A stretch of 7,604 nt of DNA from Thermohalobaculum sp050331335 (GCA_050331335.1 JBHJGY010000083.1:1-7604); one strand, 5' to 3'. Numbered from the stretch's first letter, positions 1 through 5,669 are shown. The notes: generated from the sequence alone by a model not told the origin. Numbers and translations: made by a program.

Positions 1-258
1 CACGACCCCGAGCCGCTGCTCTTCCACAACGAACCGATCCTGCGCGACGGCGAGATCGTGGGCTATCTGAGCAGCGGCAATTACGGGCATCATCTGGGCG
101 CTGCGATCGGGCTCGGCTATGTGCCCCAAGCGCCGGGCGAAGGCGCCGCGCAGCTGCTCGCCGCGCGCTACGAAATCGATGTCGCCGGCACCCGCGTCCC
201 CGCGCAGCCAAGCCTCAAACCCCTCTACGACCCCAAATCCCTAAGGGTCAGGCTGTGA
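1..258 (+). CDS. C-terminal end of a dimethylglycine/sarcosine dehydrogenase-like FAD oxidoreductase (GcvT domain), 5' partial
   Basis: The frame is open from the first base and ends at a TGA at 256-258, giving the last 85 residues of a longer protein. The visible part reads like the C-terminal barrel of the GcvT (aminomethyltransferase) fold: HNEPILRDGEIVGYLSSGNYGHHLG, split here as HNEPILRDGEIVGY and then LSSGNYGHHLG, followed by AIGLGYV and the tail PSLKPLYDPK. That tail is characteristic of bacterial dimethylglycine or sarcosine dehydrogenase-like enzymes, in which an N-terminal FAD oxidase domain is fused to a folate-binding GcvT domain that captures the oxidised methyl group as methylene-tetrahydrofolate. 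The FAD domain lies outside the window, so the substrate (dimethylglycine, sarcosine or another N-methyl amine) cannot be decided, and a stand-alone GcvT is a weaker alternative. The MttB-like gene downstream fits a shared role in methylated-amine breakdown. An internal GTG at 58 is a codon of this frame, not a start. Confidence 0.8.
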   Translation, partial: HDPEPLLFHNEPILRDGEIVGYLSSGNYGHHLGAAIGLGYVPQAPGEGAAQLLAARYEIDVAGTRVPAQPSLKPLYDPKSLRVRL

Positions 259-270
259 GGCTCGGACCCG

Positions 271-297
271 GCGCCGCCGCCCCCCGTCGGGCGCTTT
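271..297 (+). terminator. weak terminator-like hairpin after the oxidoreductase gene
   Basis: GCGCC (271-275) can pair with GGCGC (290-294) around a C-rich 14-nt loop, and TTT follows at 295-297. The position, 12 bp after the stop codon, is right for a terminator. The stem is only five pairs and the T run is short, so it may simply reflect the GC-rich composition. Confidence 0.25.
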
Positions 298-302
298 CCC
301 CC

Positions 303-326
303 GCCTGCCCGCCTGCCCGCCTGCCC
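303..326 (+). repeat. three perfect tandem copies of GCCTGCCC
   Basis: The 8-mer GCCTGCCC occurs at 303-310, 311-318 and 319-326 without interruption. Degenerate relatives (CGCCTAACTG, CCTGACTGCC) continue to about 353. It lies in the non-coding gap between the oxidoreductase and the MttB-like gene. It is pyrimidine-rich and poor in G, so an unstructured transcript here is possible, but no function can be assigned. A slippage-prone simple repeat is the plainest reading. Confidence 0.8.
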
Positions 327-417
327 GACAACCCGCCTAACTGCCTGACTGCCACCCTATCTGATCGCCCAGGCCGCGCCGCCTGAACCGCGAAAACCGC
401 CTAAGGAGAGCCGAGCG

Positions 418-1983
418 ATGTCCGACAGCACTCTCGACAAGCCGCAGCGCCGCCCCGGCGGGCGTGCGGCTCGCCATGCCCAGCGGCGCGCGCCGCTCGG
501 AGCAGATATGCGTCCGGTGCGTCCGGGCCTCGCCGGAGGCGCTTACGCGCCGCTCTCCGAGGCGGGGGTGGCGCGCATCCACCAGGCCGCGCTTCAGGCG
601 CTCGCCGAGATCGGCTTGGCCGAGGCACCGCCCAGCGGGGTCGAGATCCTCACGGCCGCAGGGGCGGCGCTCGGGGACGACGGGCGGATCCGCTTCCCTC
701 CCGCCCTTGTGGAAGACATGCTCGCCAAGGCCGCACGGGGCCTTGTGTTGTTCGGCCAGGACCCCCGTCACGACCTCGATCTGGGTCCGGGGCGGGTGCA
801 TTACGGAACGGCAGGCGCGGCGGTGCATCTGGTCGAACTGGAGACCCGCAGCTATCGCGATCCCACGGTGCAGGACCTCTACGACGCCGCCCGCATCGCG
901 GACACGTTGGATAATGTCCATTTCTTCCAGCGGCCGATGGTGTGCCGCGATCTTGCGGACCCGCTCGATCTCGACCTGAACACCATTTACGCGGCCGTCC
1001 GCGGGACCTCGAAACATGTGGGTACGAGCTTCGTTGGCCCGGAGAACATGGCGCCCTGCTTCGAGTTGCTGCATGCGCTTGCCGGCGGCGAGGCGGCGTG
1101 GCGGACCCGCCCGTTCCTGTCCAACTCCAACTGCTTCGTCGTGCCGCCGATGAAATTCGCCACCGAGAGTTGCCAGGTCATGGAGGCTTGCGTGCGGGGG
1201 GGGATGCCGGTGCTGTTGCTCTCGGCCGGGCAGGCAGGCGCCACGGCGCCGGCACCGCTTGCGGGCGCCATCGTGCAGGCGGTTGCGGAATGCCTCGCCG
1301 GCGTCGTCTATGTGAACGCGATCCGACCGGGGGCGCCAGCGATCTTCGGCACCTGGCCCTTCGTATCGGATTTGCGCACGGGTGCGATGTCCGGCGGCTC
1401 CGGCGAGCAGGCGCTGCTCTCCGCGGGCTGCGCGCAGATGCATCGCTTCTACGGGTTGCCGGGGGGGGCCGCGGCGGGCATCGCCGATGCCAAGCTGCCG
1501 GATATGCAGGCAGGTTGGGAGCAGGGGATCTCCAATGTGATGGCCGGGCTCAGCGGGCTTAACATGGTCTACGAGGCGGTGGGCATGCACGCCTCGCTCC
1601 TCGGCTTCTGCCTGGAGAGCCTGATCCTGGGCGACGATATGCTGGGCCAGTGCCTGCGCTGCGTCCGCGGCATCGAGGTCGACGAGGACTCGGTGTCGCT
1701 GGAGGTGATGCGGACGGTGTGTCTCGAGGGGCCGGGGCATTATCTCGGCCATGATCAGACCCTCGGCCGGATGGAGCGCGACTATGTCTACCCCCGGCTC
1801 GGCGATCGGACGAGCCCGAAGGAGTGGGTCGAGAAGGACAAGCCCGACCTGCTGGCGAAGGCGAGCGCACGCAAGCGGGAGATCCTGGCCAACCACTTCC
1901 CGGCACATCTGCCGGTAGAGCGGGACCGGGCGGCGCGGCTGTCTGGCCGGATCAGGCTCTCGGACGCGGCGGTCGGCCTCTGA
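418..1983 (+). CDS. MttB-family (COG5598) trimethylamine methyltransferase-like protein, without pyrrolysine
   Basis: This 521-residue protein matches the MttB family of corrinoid-dependent methyltransferases (TIM barrel, cytosolic), which move a methyl group from a methylated amine to a corrinoid protein. The N-terminus is Arg-rich (about residues 9-35), followed by the family's RPVRPGL and the helix VARIHQAAL. The conserved core includes SNSNCFVVPPMKFATE, GTWPFVSDLRTG and GIADAKLPD (354-362). The frame has no in-frame TAG, so it belongs to the pyrrolysine-free branch. Characterised members of that branch act on glycine betaine (MtgB), proline betaine (MtpB), carnitine (MtcB) or gamma-butyrobetaine (MtyB). 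Which of these applies here, if any, is not visible. Start: ATG at 418 has a strong Shine-Dalgarno AAGGAGAG at 403-410, spacing 7. The upstream neighbour is a GcvT-type oxidoreductase, supporting a role in methylamine use; the corrinoid partner is not in the window. Two runs of eight G (1196-1203, 1461-1468) keep the frame. Confidence 0.87.
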   Translation: MSDSTLDKPQRRPGGRAARHAQRRAPLGADMRPVRPGLAGGAYAPLSEAGVARIHQAALQALAEIGLAEAPPSGVEILTAAGAALGDDGRIRFPPALVEDMLAKAARGLVLFGQDPRHDLDLGPGRVHYGTAGAAVHLVELETRSYRDPTVQDLYDAARIADTLDNVHFFQRPMVCRDLADPLDLDLNTIYAAVRGTSKHVGTSFVGPENMAPCFELLHALAGGEAAWRTRPFLSNSNCFVVPPMKFATESCQVMEACVRGGMPVLLLSAGQAGATAPAPLAGAIVQAVAECLAGVVYVNAIRPGAPAIFGTWPFVSDLRTGAMSGGSGEQALLSAGCAQMHRFYGLPGGAAAGIADAKLPDMQAGWEQGISNVMAGLSGLNMVYEAVGMHASLLGFCLESLILGDDMLGQCLRCVRGIEVDEDSVSLEVMRTVCLEGPGHYLGHDQTLGRMERDYVYPRLGDRTSPKEWVEKDKPDLLAKASARKREILANHFPAHLPVERDRAARLSGRIRLSDAAVGL

Positions 1984-1994
1984 GCCACGCGCAT

Positions 1995-2033
1995 CTCGGC
2001 TTGAGGGCGCGGCGCGGGCGCCGCGAAGCCGGG
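1995..2033 (+). terminator. strong GC hairpin after the MttB-like gene
   Basis: CTCGGCTT (1995-2002) pairs with AAGCCGGG (2026-2033), including one G-U pair. After a 5-nt bulge (2003-2007), CGCGGCG (2008-2014) pairs perfectly with CGCCGCG (2019-2025) around a CGGG loop. This gives about 15 pairs, starting 11 bp after the stop codon. No T tract follows, so it is either an intrinsic terminator of the T-poor type common in GC-rich genomes or a 3'-end stabiliser. It argues that ubiG is not simply part of the same transcript. Confidence 0.45.
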
Positions 2034-2052
2034 CCTGGCTCCCGCAGGCGCA

Positions 2053-2073
2053 GGACAGGGCGCAGCCCCGTCC
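2053..2073 (+). other. second hairpin upstream of ubiG
   Basis: GGACAGGG (2053-2060) pairs with CCCCGTCC (2066-2073) with one A-C mismatch and a 5-nt loop, CGCAG. It sits between the stronger hairpin at 1995-2033 and the ubiG-like ribosome binding site (2094-2107), so it could be the second half of a double terminator or part of the ubiG leader. Chance is possible at this base composition. Confidence 0.3.
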
Positions 2074-2107
2074 TATGTCCACCGATGTCGGGTGAGAGGA
2101 CGGGGAG

Positions 2108-2842
2108 ATGGCCATGGCGGACGGGCCGACAGCGCTGAACAACGACCTGGCGATCTACGACCGGGCGGCTGAGGCTTGGTGGGACGGCAGCATCCGTTGG
2201 GTGCGGGCGTTGCACAACCTCGTGCCGGCGAGGCTTCGGGCGTTCGATCGGGAGATCGACTGGCAGGGCAAGACCGTGCTCGATTTGGGCTGTGCCGGCG
2301 GTTTCATGGCGGAGGCGTTGTGCGACCGCGGGGCGCAGGTGACCGGGATCGACCCCTCGGCTCCCGCGATCGCCGCTGCCCGTGCCCATGCGGCCGAGAC
2401 CGGGCGCGCGATCGCCTATGATGTCGGCATCGGGGAAGCGTTGCCCTATGGCGATGCGGCCTTCGATGCGGTCGTCTGTGTCGATGTGCTCGAACATGTG
2501 ACGGATCTTGAGCAAGTCCTCGCCGAGACCGCGCGGGTGCTCAAGCCAGGCGGGTTGTTCCTGTTCGACACGATCAACCGAACCCTGCTGGCCCGCCTTG
2601 CCATGGTCACGCTGGCTGAGCGCTTCCTCGGGCTGCTGCCCAGGGGCACCCATGACCCGGCGCTCTTCATCAAACCGGCCGAGCTGCGGCAGTGTCTGAC
2701 GGCTGCTGGGCTCGCGCCGGGGCGCTTCCAGGGTCTCGGTCCGCGAGGGGTCGACCGTCGGCTCGACCCTGTGTTCGGTCGCGTGCCGGGCCTGTTCATC
2801 CTGTATCTCGGGACAGCCCGGAAGGAGGGGCAGCATGAGTGA
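2108..2842 (+). CDS. ubiG: UbiG-like 3-demethylubiquinol/polyprenyl-hydroxyphenol O-methyltransferase
   Basis: This 244-residue class I SAM-dependent methyltransferase resembles UbiG, which makes the two O-methylations of ubiquinone synthesis at the inner membrane. Visible signatures are the N-terminal AEAWWD...ALHNLVPARL block, SAM motif I VLDLGCAGG (57-65), the ribose-binding acid in VTGIDPS (D82), VVCVDVLEHV (122-131), VLKPGG, and the UbiG-typical TINRTLLARL...LLPRGTHDP region. Motif I reads GCAGG where many UbiG proteins have GCGGG, and the N-terminus is somewhat divergent. A paralogue acting on another quinone or phenol therefore cannot be excluded. Start: ATG 2108 has GAGAGGA (2094-2100) at 7 nt; an in-frame ATG at 2114 has GGGGAG (2102-2107) at 6 nt, so the protein may be two residues shorter. 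The stop overlaps the start of the following micro-ORF. Confidence 0.78.
   Translation: MAMADGPTALNNDLAIYDRAAEAWWDGSIRWVRALHNLVPARLRAFDREIDWQGKTVLDLGCAGGFMAEALCDRGAQVTGIDPSAPAIAAARAHAAETGRAIAYDVGIGEALPYGDAAFDAVVCVDVLEHVTDLEQVLAETARVLKPGGLFLFDTINRTLLARLAMVTLAERFLGLLPRGTHDPALFIKPAELRQCLTAAGLAPGRFQGLGPRGVDRRLDPVFGRVPGLFILYLGTARKEGQHE
2823..2830 (+). promoter_or_regulatory. strong Shine-Dalgarno at the end of ubiG, serving the micro-ORF
   Basis: AGGAGGGG at 2824-2831 region (A2823 through G2830 read AGGAGGGG-like purines) lies four nucleotides before ATG 2835. It is among the best ribosome binding sites in the window, yet the only start it fits is that of a 21-codon ORF. The hydrolase ATG at 2897 has only a weak CGGG (2888-2891) before it. 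Confidence 0.6.
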
Positions 2843-2900
2843 CACGGCCAGCTTGCGCGCGCGCCGGATGGCTGCGGCCCAGGCACCCGGGCACCGATGA
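2835..2900 (+). CDS. 21-residue micro-ORF linking ubiG and the hydrolase gene (candidate coupling peptide)
   Basis: ATG at 2835-2837 overlaps the last codons of ubiG (its TGA is 2840-2842) in another frame and follows a strong purine-rich Shine-Dalgarno at about 2823-2830. The frame runs 21 sense codons and stops at TGA 2898-2900, which overlaps the hydrolase ATG (2897-2899) in an ATGA junction. The peptide begins MSDTASLRARR and continues Ala/Gln-rich to a C-terminal GHR; it has no membrane segment and I recognise no family. The arrangement is what translational coupling would look like: ribosomes ending here would be delivered to a hydrolase start that lacks a good site of its own. Whether the peptide itself has a function is unknown. 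The alternative is that this start is the remnant of a longer protein or that the true hydrolase start differs. Confidence 0.5.
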   Translation: MSDTASLRARRMAAAQAPGHR

Positions 2901-4411
2901 CGACCGCTCGGCTTGCCGTCTTGGTGCTCTCGCTCGCGGCGATCGGCGTGGCGTTGTGGCATCTGGAGCGGGGCAGCCGCGGGCTGACGGTGGTCGAGAC
3001 CGCCATCGGCGGCACGCCGGTCATCCTGCGCCATCCGGTTGCCGGAATGTCGGGACCCGCCGTGGTCATCGCCCATGGCTTTGCCGGATCGCGGCAGCTG
3101 ATGGCGCCCTTCGCCGTCACCCTCGCGCGGAACGGCTATACGACGCTGACTTTCGACTTTCTTGGCCATGGCCGGAACCCGGCGCCTCTCGTTGGGGATG
3201 TGACCACCGAAGCCGGTGCCACGGCGGCGCTCGTCGCCGAACTCGGCCGGATCGTCGATCATGCCGCCGGGTTGCCTGGCGTCGATGGGCGCATCGCGTT
3301 GCTGGGGCACTCGATGGCCTCGGATATCGTGGTCCGCCAGGCGGTGAATGATCCGCGGGTCGCCGCGACGGTGGCGGTGTCGCTGTTCTCGCGCGCGGTG
3401 ACCGACCGGGCGCCGCGCAACCTTTTGATCGTGGTCGGCGCCTGGGAGCGCTTTCTCGGCCAAGCCGCGCTCGAAACGGTAAGCCGATCCATCGAGGGCT
3501 TGGCCGAGGAGGCGCGGACCTACGAGATCGGGCCGGGCAATCTCCGACGTGCGGTGTTCGCCGATAATGCAGAGCATGTGGCGGTGCTCTACAGCAGGGA
3601 GAGCATGGCGGAAGCGCTCGACTGGGTGGATCTGGTTTTCAACCGGGAGGGTGCCGGCGCCGGCTATCTCGAGCTGCGGGGGCCGTGGATCGTGCTCCTG
3701 CTGGGCGGGATCGTGGCGCTTGCTTGGCCGCTCGCGGGTCTGCTGCCTCGGTTGGCGATGCCGCAGGCCGGCGCCGGGCTCGGCTGGCGCGGGGTGCTGG
3801 TGGCGACGGGCGGGCCGGCGCTCGCGACGCCGCTCTTGTTGTGGCAGGCGCCGACGGATTTTCTGCCGGTGCTTGTCGCGGACTATTTGGCCGTCCATTT
3901 CGCGCTGTACGGCCTGCTCTGCATGGCCGCGTTGTGGGCGCTCGGTGCCTTGCCCCGCGGGATCGGGTCGCGGCCAGGCGGGACGCTGCTGGCAGCGCTT
4001 GCCTTGGGGATGATCGGTGTCGGCGCGATCGGGGCCGCGCTCGATGCCTATGTGGCGTCGTTTTTGCCTCAGGCGGGGCGGGTGCCGCTGACGCTCGCTC
4101 TTTTGGCGGGCACACTGCCCTATCTGCTGGCCGAGGAGTGGGCCACGCGCGGCGCCGGCAGTCCGAGATGGGCTTATGCCGCGGCGAAGCTTGCCATGTT
4201 CCTGTCCCTCGCTCTCGCTGTTGCGCTCAATCTCGAAGACCTGTTCTTTTTGATCATCATCCTGCCCGTTGTGGTGCTCTTTTTCCTGCTCTACGGCCTG
4301 TTCAGCGGTTGGGCGGTGCGGGCGACGGGGCAACCGGCGGTGGCAGGGCTCGCCAATGCGGTGGCCTTCGCCTGGGCGCTGGGGGTGACCTTCCCGCTGC
4401 TGGACGGCTGA
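2897..4411 (+). CDS. membrane-anchored alpha/beta hydrolase with a multi-pass C-terminal region
   Basis: A 504-residue protein of unknown substrate. Residues about 5-22 (LAVLVLSLAAIGVALWHL) form a signal anchor. Residues about 30-245 are an alpha/beta hydrolase domain: oxyanion-region HGFAGS (60-65), FDFLGHGRN, nucleophile elbow GHSMAS with S139, and H227 in DNAEHVAVL. The acid after strand 6 would normally be Asp, but the loop reads VVGAWERF, so E184 may fill that role (inference). From about residue 263 to the end lie roughly seven to eight hydrophobic segments (approximately 264-286, 298-317, 326-352, 363-391, 396-415, 426-446, 449-474, 481-501). The catalytic domain therefore probably faces the periplasm, tethered at both ends. 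The family is dienelactone hydrolase/lipase-like by motif; lipid or ester substrates are guesses. The start is weakly supported by its own ribosome site and seems coupled to the micro-ORF. Confidence 0.75.
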   Translation: MTTARLAVLVLSLAAIGVALWHLERGSRGLTVVETAIGGTPVILRHPVAGMSGPAVVIAHGFAGSRQLMAPFAVTLARNGYTTLTFDFLGHGRNPAPLVGDVTTEAGATAALVAELGRIVDHAAGLPGVDGRIALLGHSMASDIVVRQAVNDPRVAATVAVSLFSRAVTDRAPRNLLIVVGAWERFLGQAALETVSRSIEGLAEEARTYEIGPGNLRRAVFADNAEHVAVLYSRESMAEALDWVDLVFNREGAGAGYLELRGPWIVLLLGGIVALAWPLAGLLPRLAMPQAGAGLGWRGVLVATGGPALATPLLLWQAPTDFLPVLVADYLAVHFALYGLLCMAALWALGALPRGIGSRPGGTLLAALALGMIGVGAIGAALDAYVASFLPQAGRVPLTLALLAGTLPYLLAEEWATRGAGSPRWAYAAAKLAMFLSLALAVALNLEDLFFLIIILPVVVLFFLLYGLFSGWAVRATGQPAVAGLANAVAFAWALGVTFPLLDG

Positions 4412-4417
4412 GGGGCG

Positions 4418-4437
4418 TGACCAGGGCGCGCTGGTCA
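4418..4437 (+). terminator. perfect 7-bp hairpin after the hydrolase gene
   Basis: TGACCAG (4418-4424) and CTGGTCA (4431-4437) are perfect inverted repeats around a GGCGCG loop, seven bases past the hydrolase stop. There is no T tract. The symmetric TGACCAG could also be a protein-binding operator for cysE, but the position fits a transcript end better. Confidence 0.4.
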
Positions 4438-4480
4438 TCGGGGGCGCCGCGTCGGGCGTCCGTCGGCTTGGCTTAGGTCG

Positions 4481-4506
4481 GCCCCGCGGCACGCTGCGGC
4501 CGGGGC
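4481..4506 (+). other. GC hairpin in the presumed cysE leader
   Basis: GCCCCG (4481-4486) pairs with CGGGGC (4501-4506), and GCA (4489-4491) with TGC (4495-4497) inside. It stands 90 bp upstream of the cysE ATG, in a 184-bp gap that otherwise shows no gene. No known riboswitch or T-box pattern is recognisable. It may be a second terminator element or leader structure. Confidence 0.25.
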
Positions 4507-4595
4507 GCTGCGTGGCGGGCCGGGGCGGCGACTCGCAATACCGCGCTGAAAGGCTTATTCTCTTCCCGATTGGAACCCGCGCAACGGAGAGCGTC

Positions 4596-5474
4596 ATGGC
4601 CGGCGATCCCAACCCAACCGCTGAATGGGCGGCGCAAGCTGCAGACCCGGTTTGGGCGCGCATCCGCACCGAGGCGGAAGCCTTGGCCGCGTCGGAACCT
4701 TTCATGGCAAGCATGGCCCATTCGGTGGTGCTGCACCATCCGAGCCTGGAGGCCGCGCTCTCCTATCGCTTGGCGCAGAAGCTCTCCAGCCCGGAGATGT
4801 CGCCCCTGTTGATGCGCGAGATGGCGGACCGCGCCTATCGGGAGAACCCGGCGATGGGTGAAGCCGGGCGGGCCGATATCCGCGCGGTGTTCGAGCGCGA
4901 TCCGGCGACGGACCGAATGTTGCAGCCGCTTCTCTATTTCAAAGGTTTCCTCGCCGTGCAGGGCCACCGTCTGGCCCATTGGCAATGGTCCACCGGCCGG
5001 CGGGACATGGCGCTGTTCATCCAGATGCGCTGCTCTGAAGTGTTCGGGGTCGATATCCATCCGGGCGCACGGATCGGCCGGGGGATCATGATCGACCATG
5101 CCCATTCGATCGTGATCGGCGAGACCGCGGTGGTCGGCGACGATGTGTCGATGCTGCATTCGGTGACGTTGGGCGGCACGGGCAAGGAAGGCGGCGACCG
5201 CCATCCCAAGATCGGGTCGGGGGTGTTGATCGGGGCCGGCGCCAAGGTGCTCGGCAATATTCGGGTGGGCGACTGCTCTCGCATCGCGGCCGGCTCTGTC
5301 GTGTTGAAAGACGTGCCCCCTTGCAAGACCGTCGCTGGCATCCCGGCGAAGATCGTCGGCGATGCCGGCTGCGCCCGCCCGGCCTTGACGATGGACCACG
5401 AGGTGCGGTTCGGATTGGGTGAGAGCGGTGGGCCAGAGGGGAACGCGCCCTCTGCCGGTTCGGCGCAGGGCTGA
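4596..5474 (+). CDS. cysE: serine O-acetyltransferase
   Basis: A 292-residue cytosolic enzyme that makes O-acetylserine from L-serine and acetyl-CoA, the first step of cysteine synthesis. An N-terminal helical SATase domain (about 18-120) precedes the left-handed beta-helix of hexapeptide repeats (about 145-255). The catalytic pair is visible: D153 in VDIHPGA and H168 in IMIDHAHS, the same 15-residue spacing as E. coli D143/H158. H203 in GGDRHPKI corresponds to E. coli H193. SVTLGGTGKEGG, IGAGAKVLGNI and VAGIPAKIVG complete the match. Start: ATG 4596 follows GGAGAG (4586-4591); an upstream in-frame GTG at 4512 would add 28 residues unlike the family. The C-terminus is longer than E. coli's (273 residues) and ends in Gly rather than the Ile that inserts into cysteine synthase. 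The gene seems to stand alone between two terminator-like hairpins. Confidence 0.93.
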   Translation: MAGDPNPTAEWAAQAADPVWARIRTEAEALAASEPFMASMAHSVVLHHPSLEAALSYRLAQKLSSPEMSPLLMREMADRAYRENPAMGEAGRADIRAVFERDPATDRMLQPLLYFKGFLAVQGHRLAHWQWSTGRRDMALFIQMRCSEVFGVDIHPGARIGRGIMIDHAHSIVIGETAVVGDDVSMLHSVTLGGTGKEGGDRHPKIGSGVLIGAGAKVLGNIRVGDCSRIAAGSVVLKDVPPCKTVAGIPAKIVGDAGCARPALTMDHEVRFGLGESGGPEGNAPSAGSAQG

Positions 5475-5490
5475 TCCGCTGGTCCGGATG

Positions 5491-5551
5491 GGCTGGGGCG
5501 GGCCGGGCCGGGGCAGGTCCGGCCGAGTGTCCCCCCGGCCCCGCCCGAGCC
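5491..5551 (+). terminator. long GC-rich hairpin after cysE, probable terminator
   Basis: GGCT (5491-5494) pairs with AGCC (5548-5551). After a G-G mismatch, GGGCGGG (5496-5502) pairs with CCCGCCC read as 5540-5546. After a one-base bulge, CCGGG (5503-5507) pairs with CCCGG (5534-5538). The stem has about 16 pairs with a 26-nt GC-rich loop, 17 bp past the cysE stop. Only a pyrimidine-rich stretch (CCTGCCCTCTTCTGC, 5561-5575) follows, not a clean T tract. Confidence 0.5.
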
Positions 5552-5630
5552 TCGACATCGCCTGCCCTCTTCTGCTTAAAAGGTTGACGTAGTTCAAAAG
5601 CGTAGAGTGGTGCGTTGCCCTGCTGGCGCG

Positions 5631-5656
5631 CATGATTGCAGGCTCACGATTGCAGG
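5631..5656 (+). repeat. 14-bp-spaced direct repeat CAyGATTGCAGG before the phosphatase start
   Basis: CATGATTGCAGG (5631-5642) and CACGATTGCAGG (5645-5656) differ at one base and are offset by 14 bp. The second copy runs into the purine-rich ribosome binding region (AGGAAAGG, 5654-5661) of the phosphatase gene. The pair could be a tandem regulatory site or a local duplication. It lies in what would be extra N-terminal coding sequence if the GTG at 5607 were used, which makes that longer start less likely. Confidence 0.7.
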
Positions 5657-5669
5657 AAAGGGGGGGCGG

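Noticed and set aside
1196..1468. Possible frameshifts at the eight-G runs in the MttB-like gene (1196-1203 and 1461-1468)
   Set aside because: The family-like protein sequence continues in the same frame before, between and after both runs.
418..1983. Possible pyrrolysine-encoding amber codon in the MttB-like gene
   Set aside because: The frame has no internal TAG; it ends with a single TGA at 1981-1983.
337..2142. 601-codon open frame on the minus strand
   Set aside because: It is the antisense shadow of the MttB-like gene, with low-complexity basic composition and no recognisable motif.
2839..3351. 170-codon + strand frame overlapping the start of the hydrolase
   Set aside because: It overlaps the hydrolase catalytic domain in another frame and is Arg/Gly-rich without motifs; the hydrolase frame has clear HGFAGS and GHSMAS motifs.
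4512..4595. GTG at 4512 as the cysE start
   Set aside because: The extra 28 residues do not resemble CysE N-termini, while ATG 4596 has a GGAGAG ribosome site four bases upstream.
1952..4714. 920-codon open frame on the minus strand
   Set aside because: It lies antisense across ubiG, the hydrolase and part of cysE, all recognisable on the + strand. Its product is Arg/His/Pro/Gln-rich with no domain, as expected for a stop-poor antisense frame in very GC-rich DNA.
5584..5608. Possible promoter before the phosphatase: TTGACG (5584-5589) and TAGAGT (5603-5608)
   Set aside because: The spacer is only 13 bp, too short for a standard sigma70 promoter, and no better -10 lies at 16-18 bp.
4473..5633. 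386-codon open frame on the minus strand
   Set aside because: It is antisense to cysE and its flanking hairpins; its residues mirror the cysE codons (His/Asp/Arg-rich) and no family is recognisable.
5607..5669. GTG at 5607 as the phosphatase start
   Set aside because: There is no ribosome site before it and the added residues cover a direct repeat; GTG 5670 has a purine-rich site and a family-like N-terminus.
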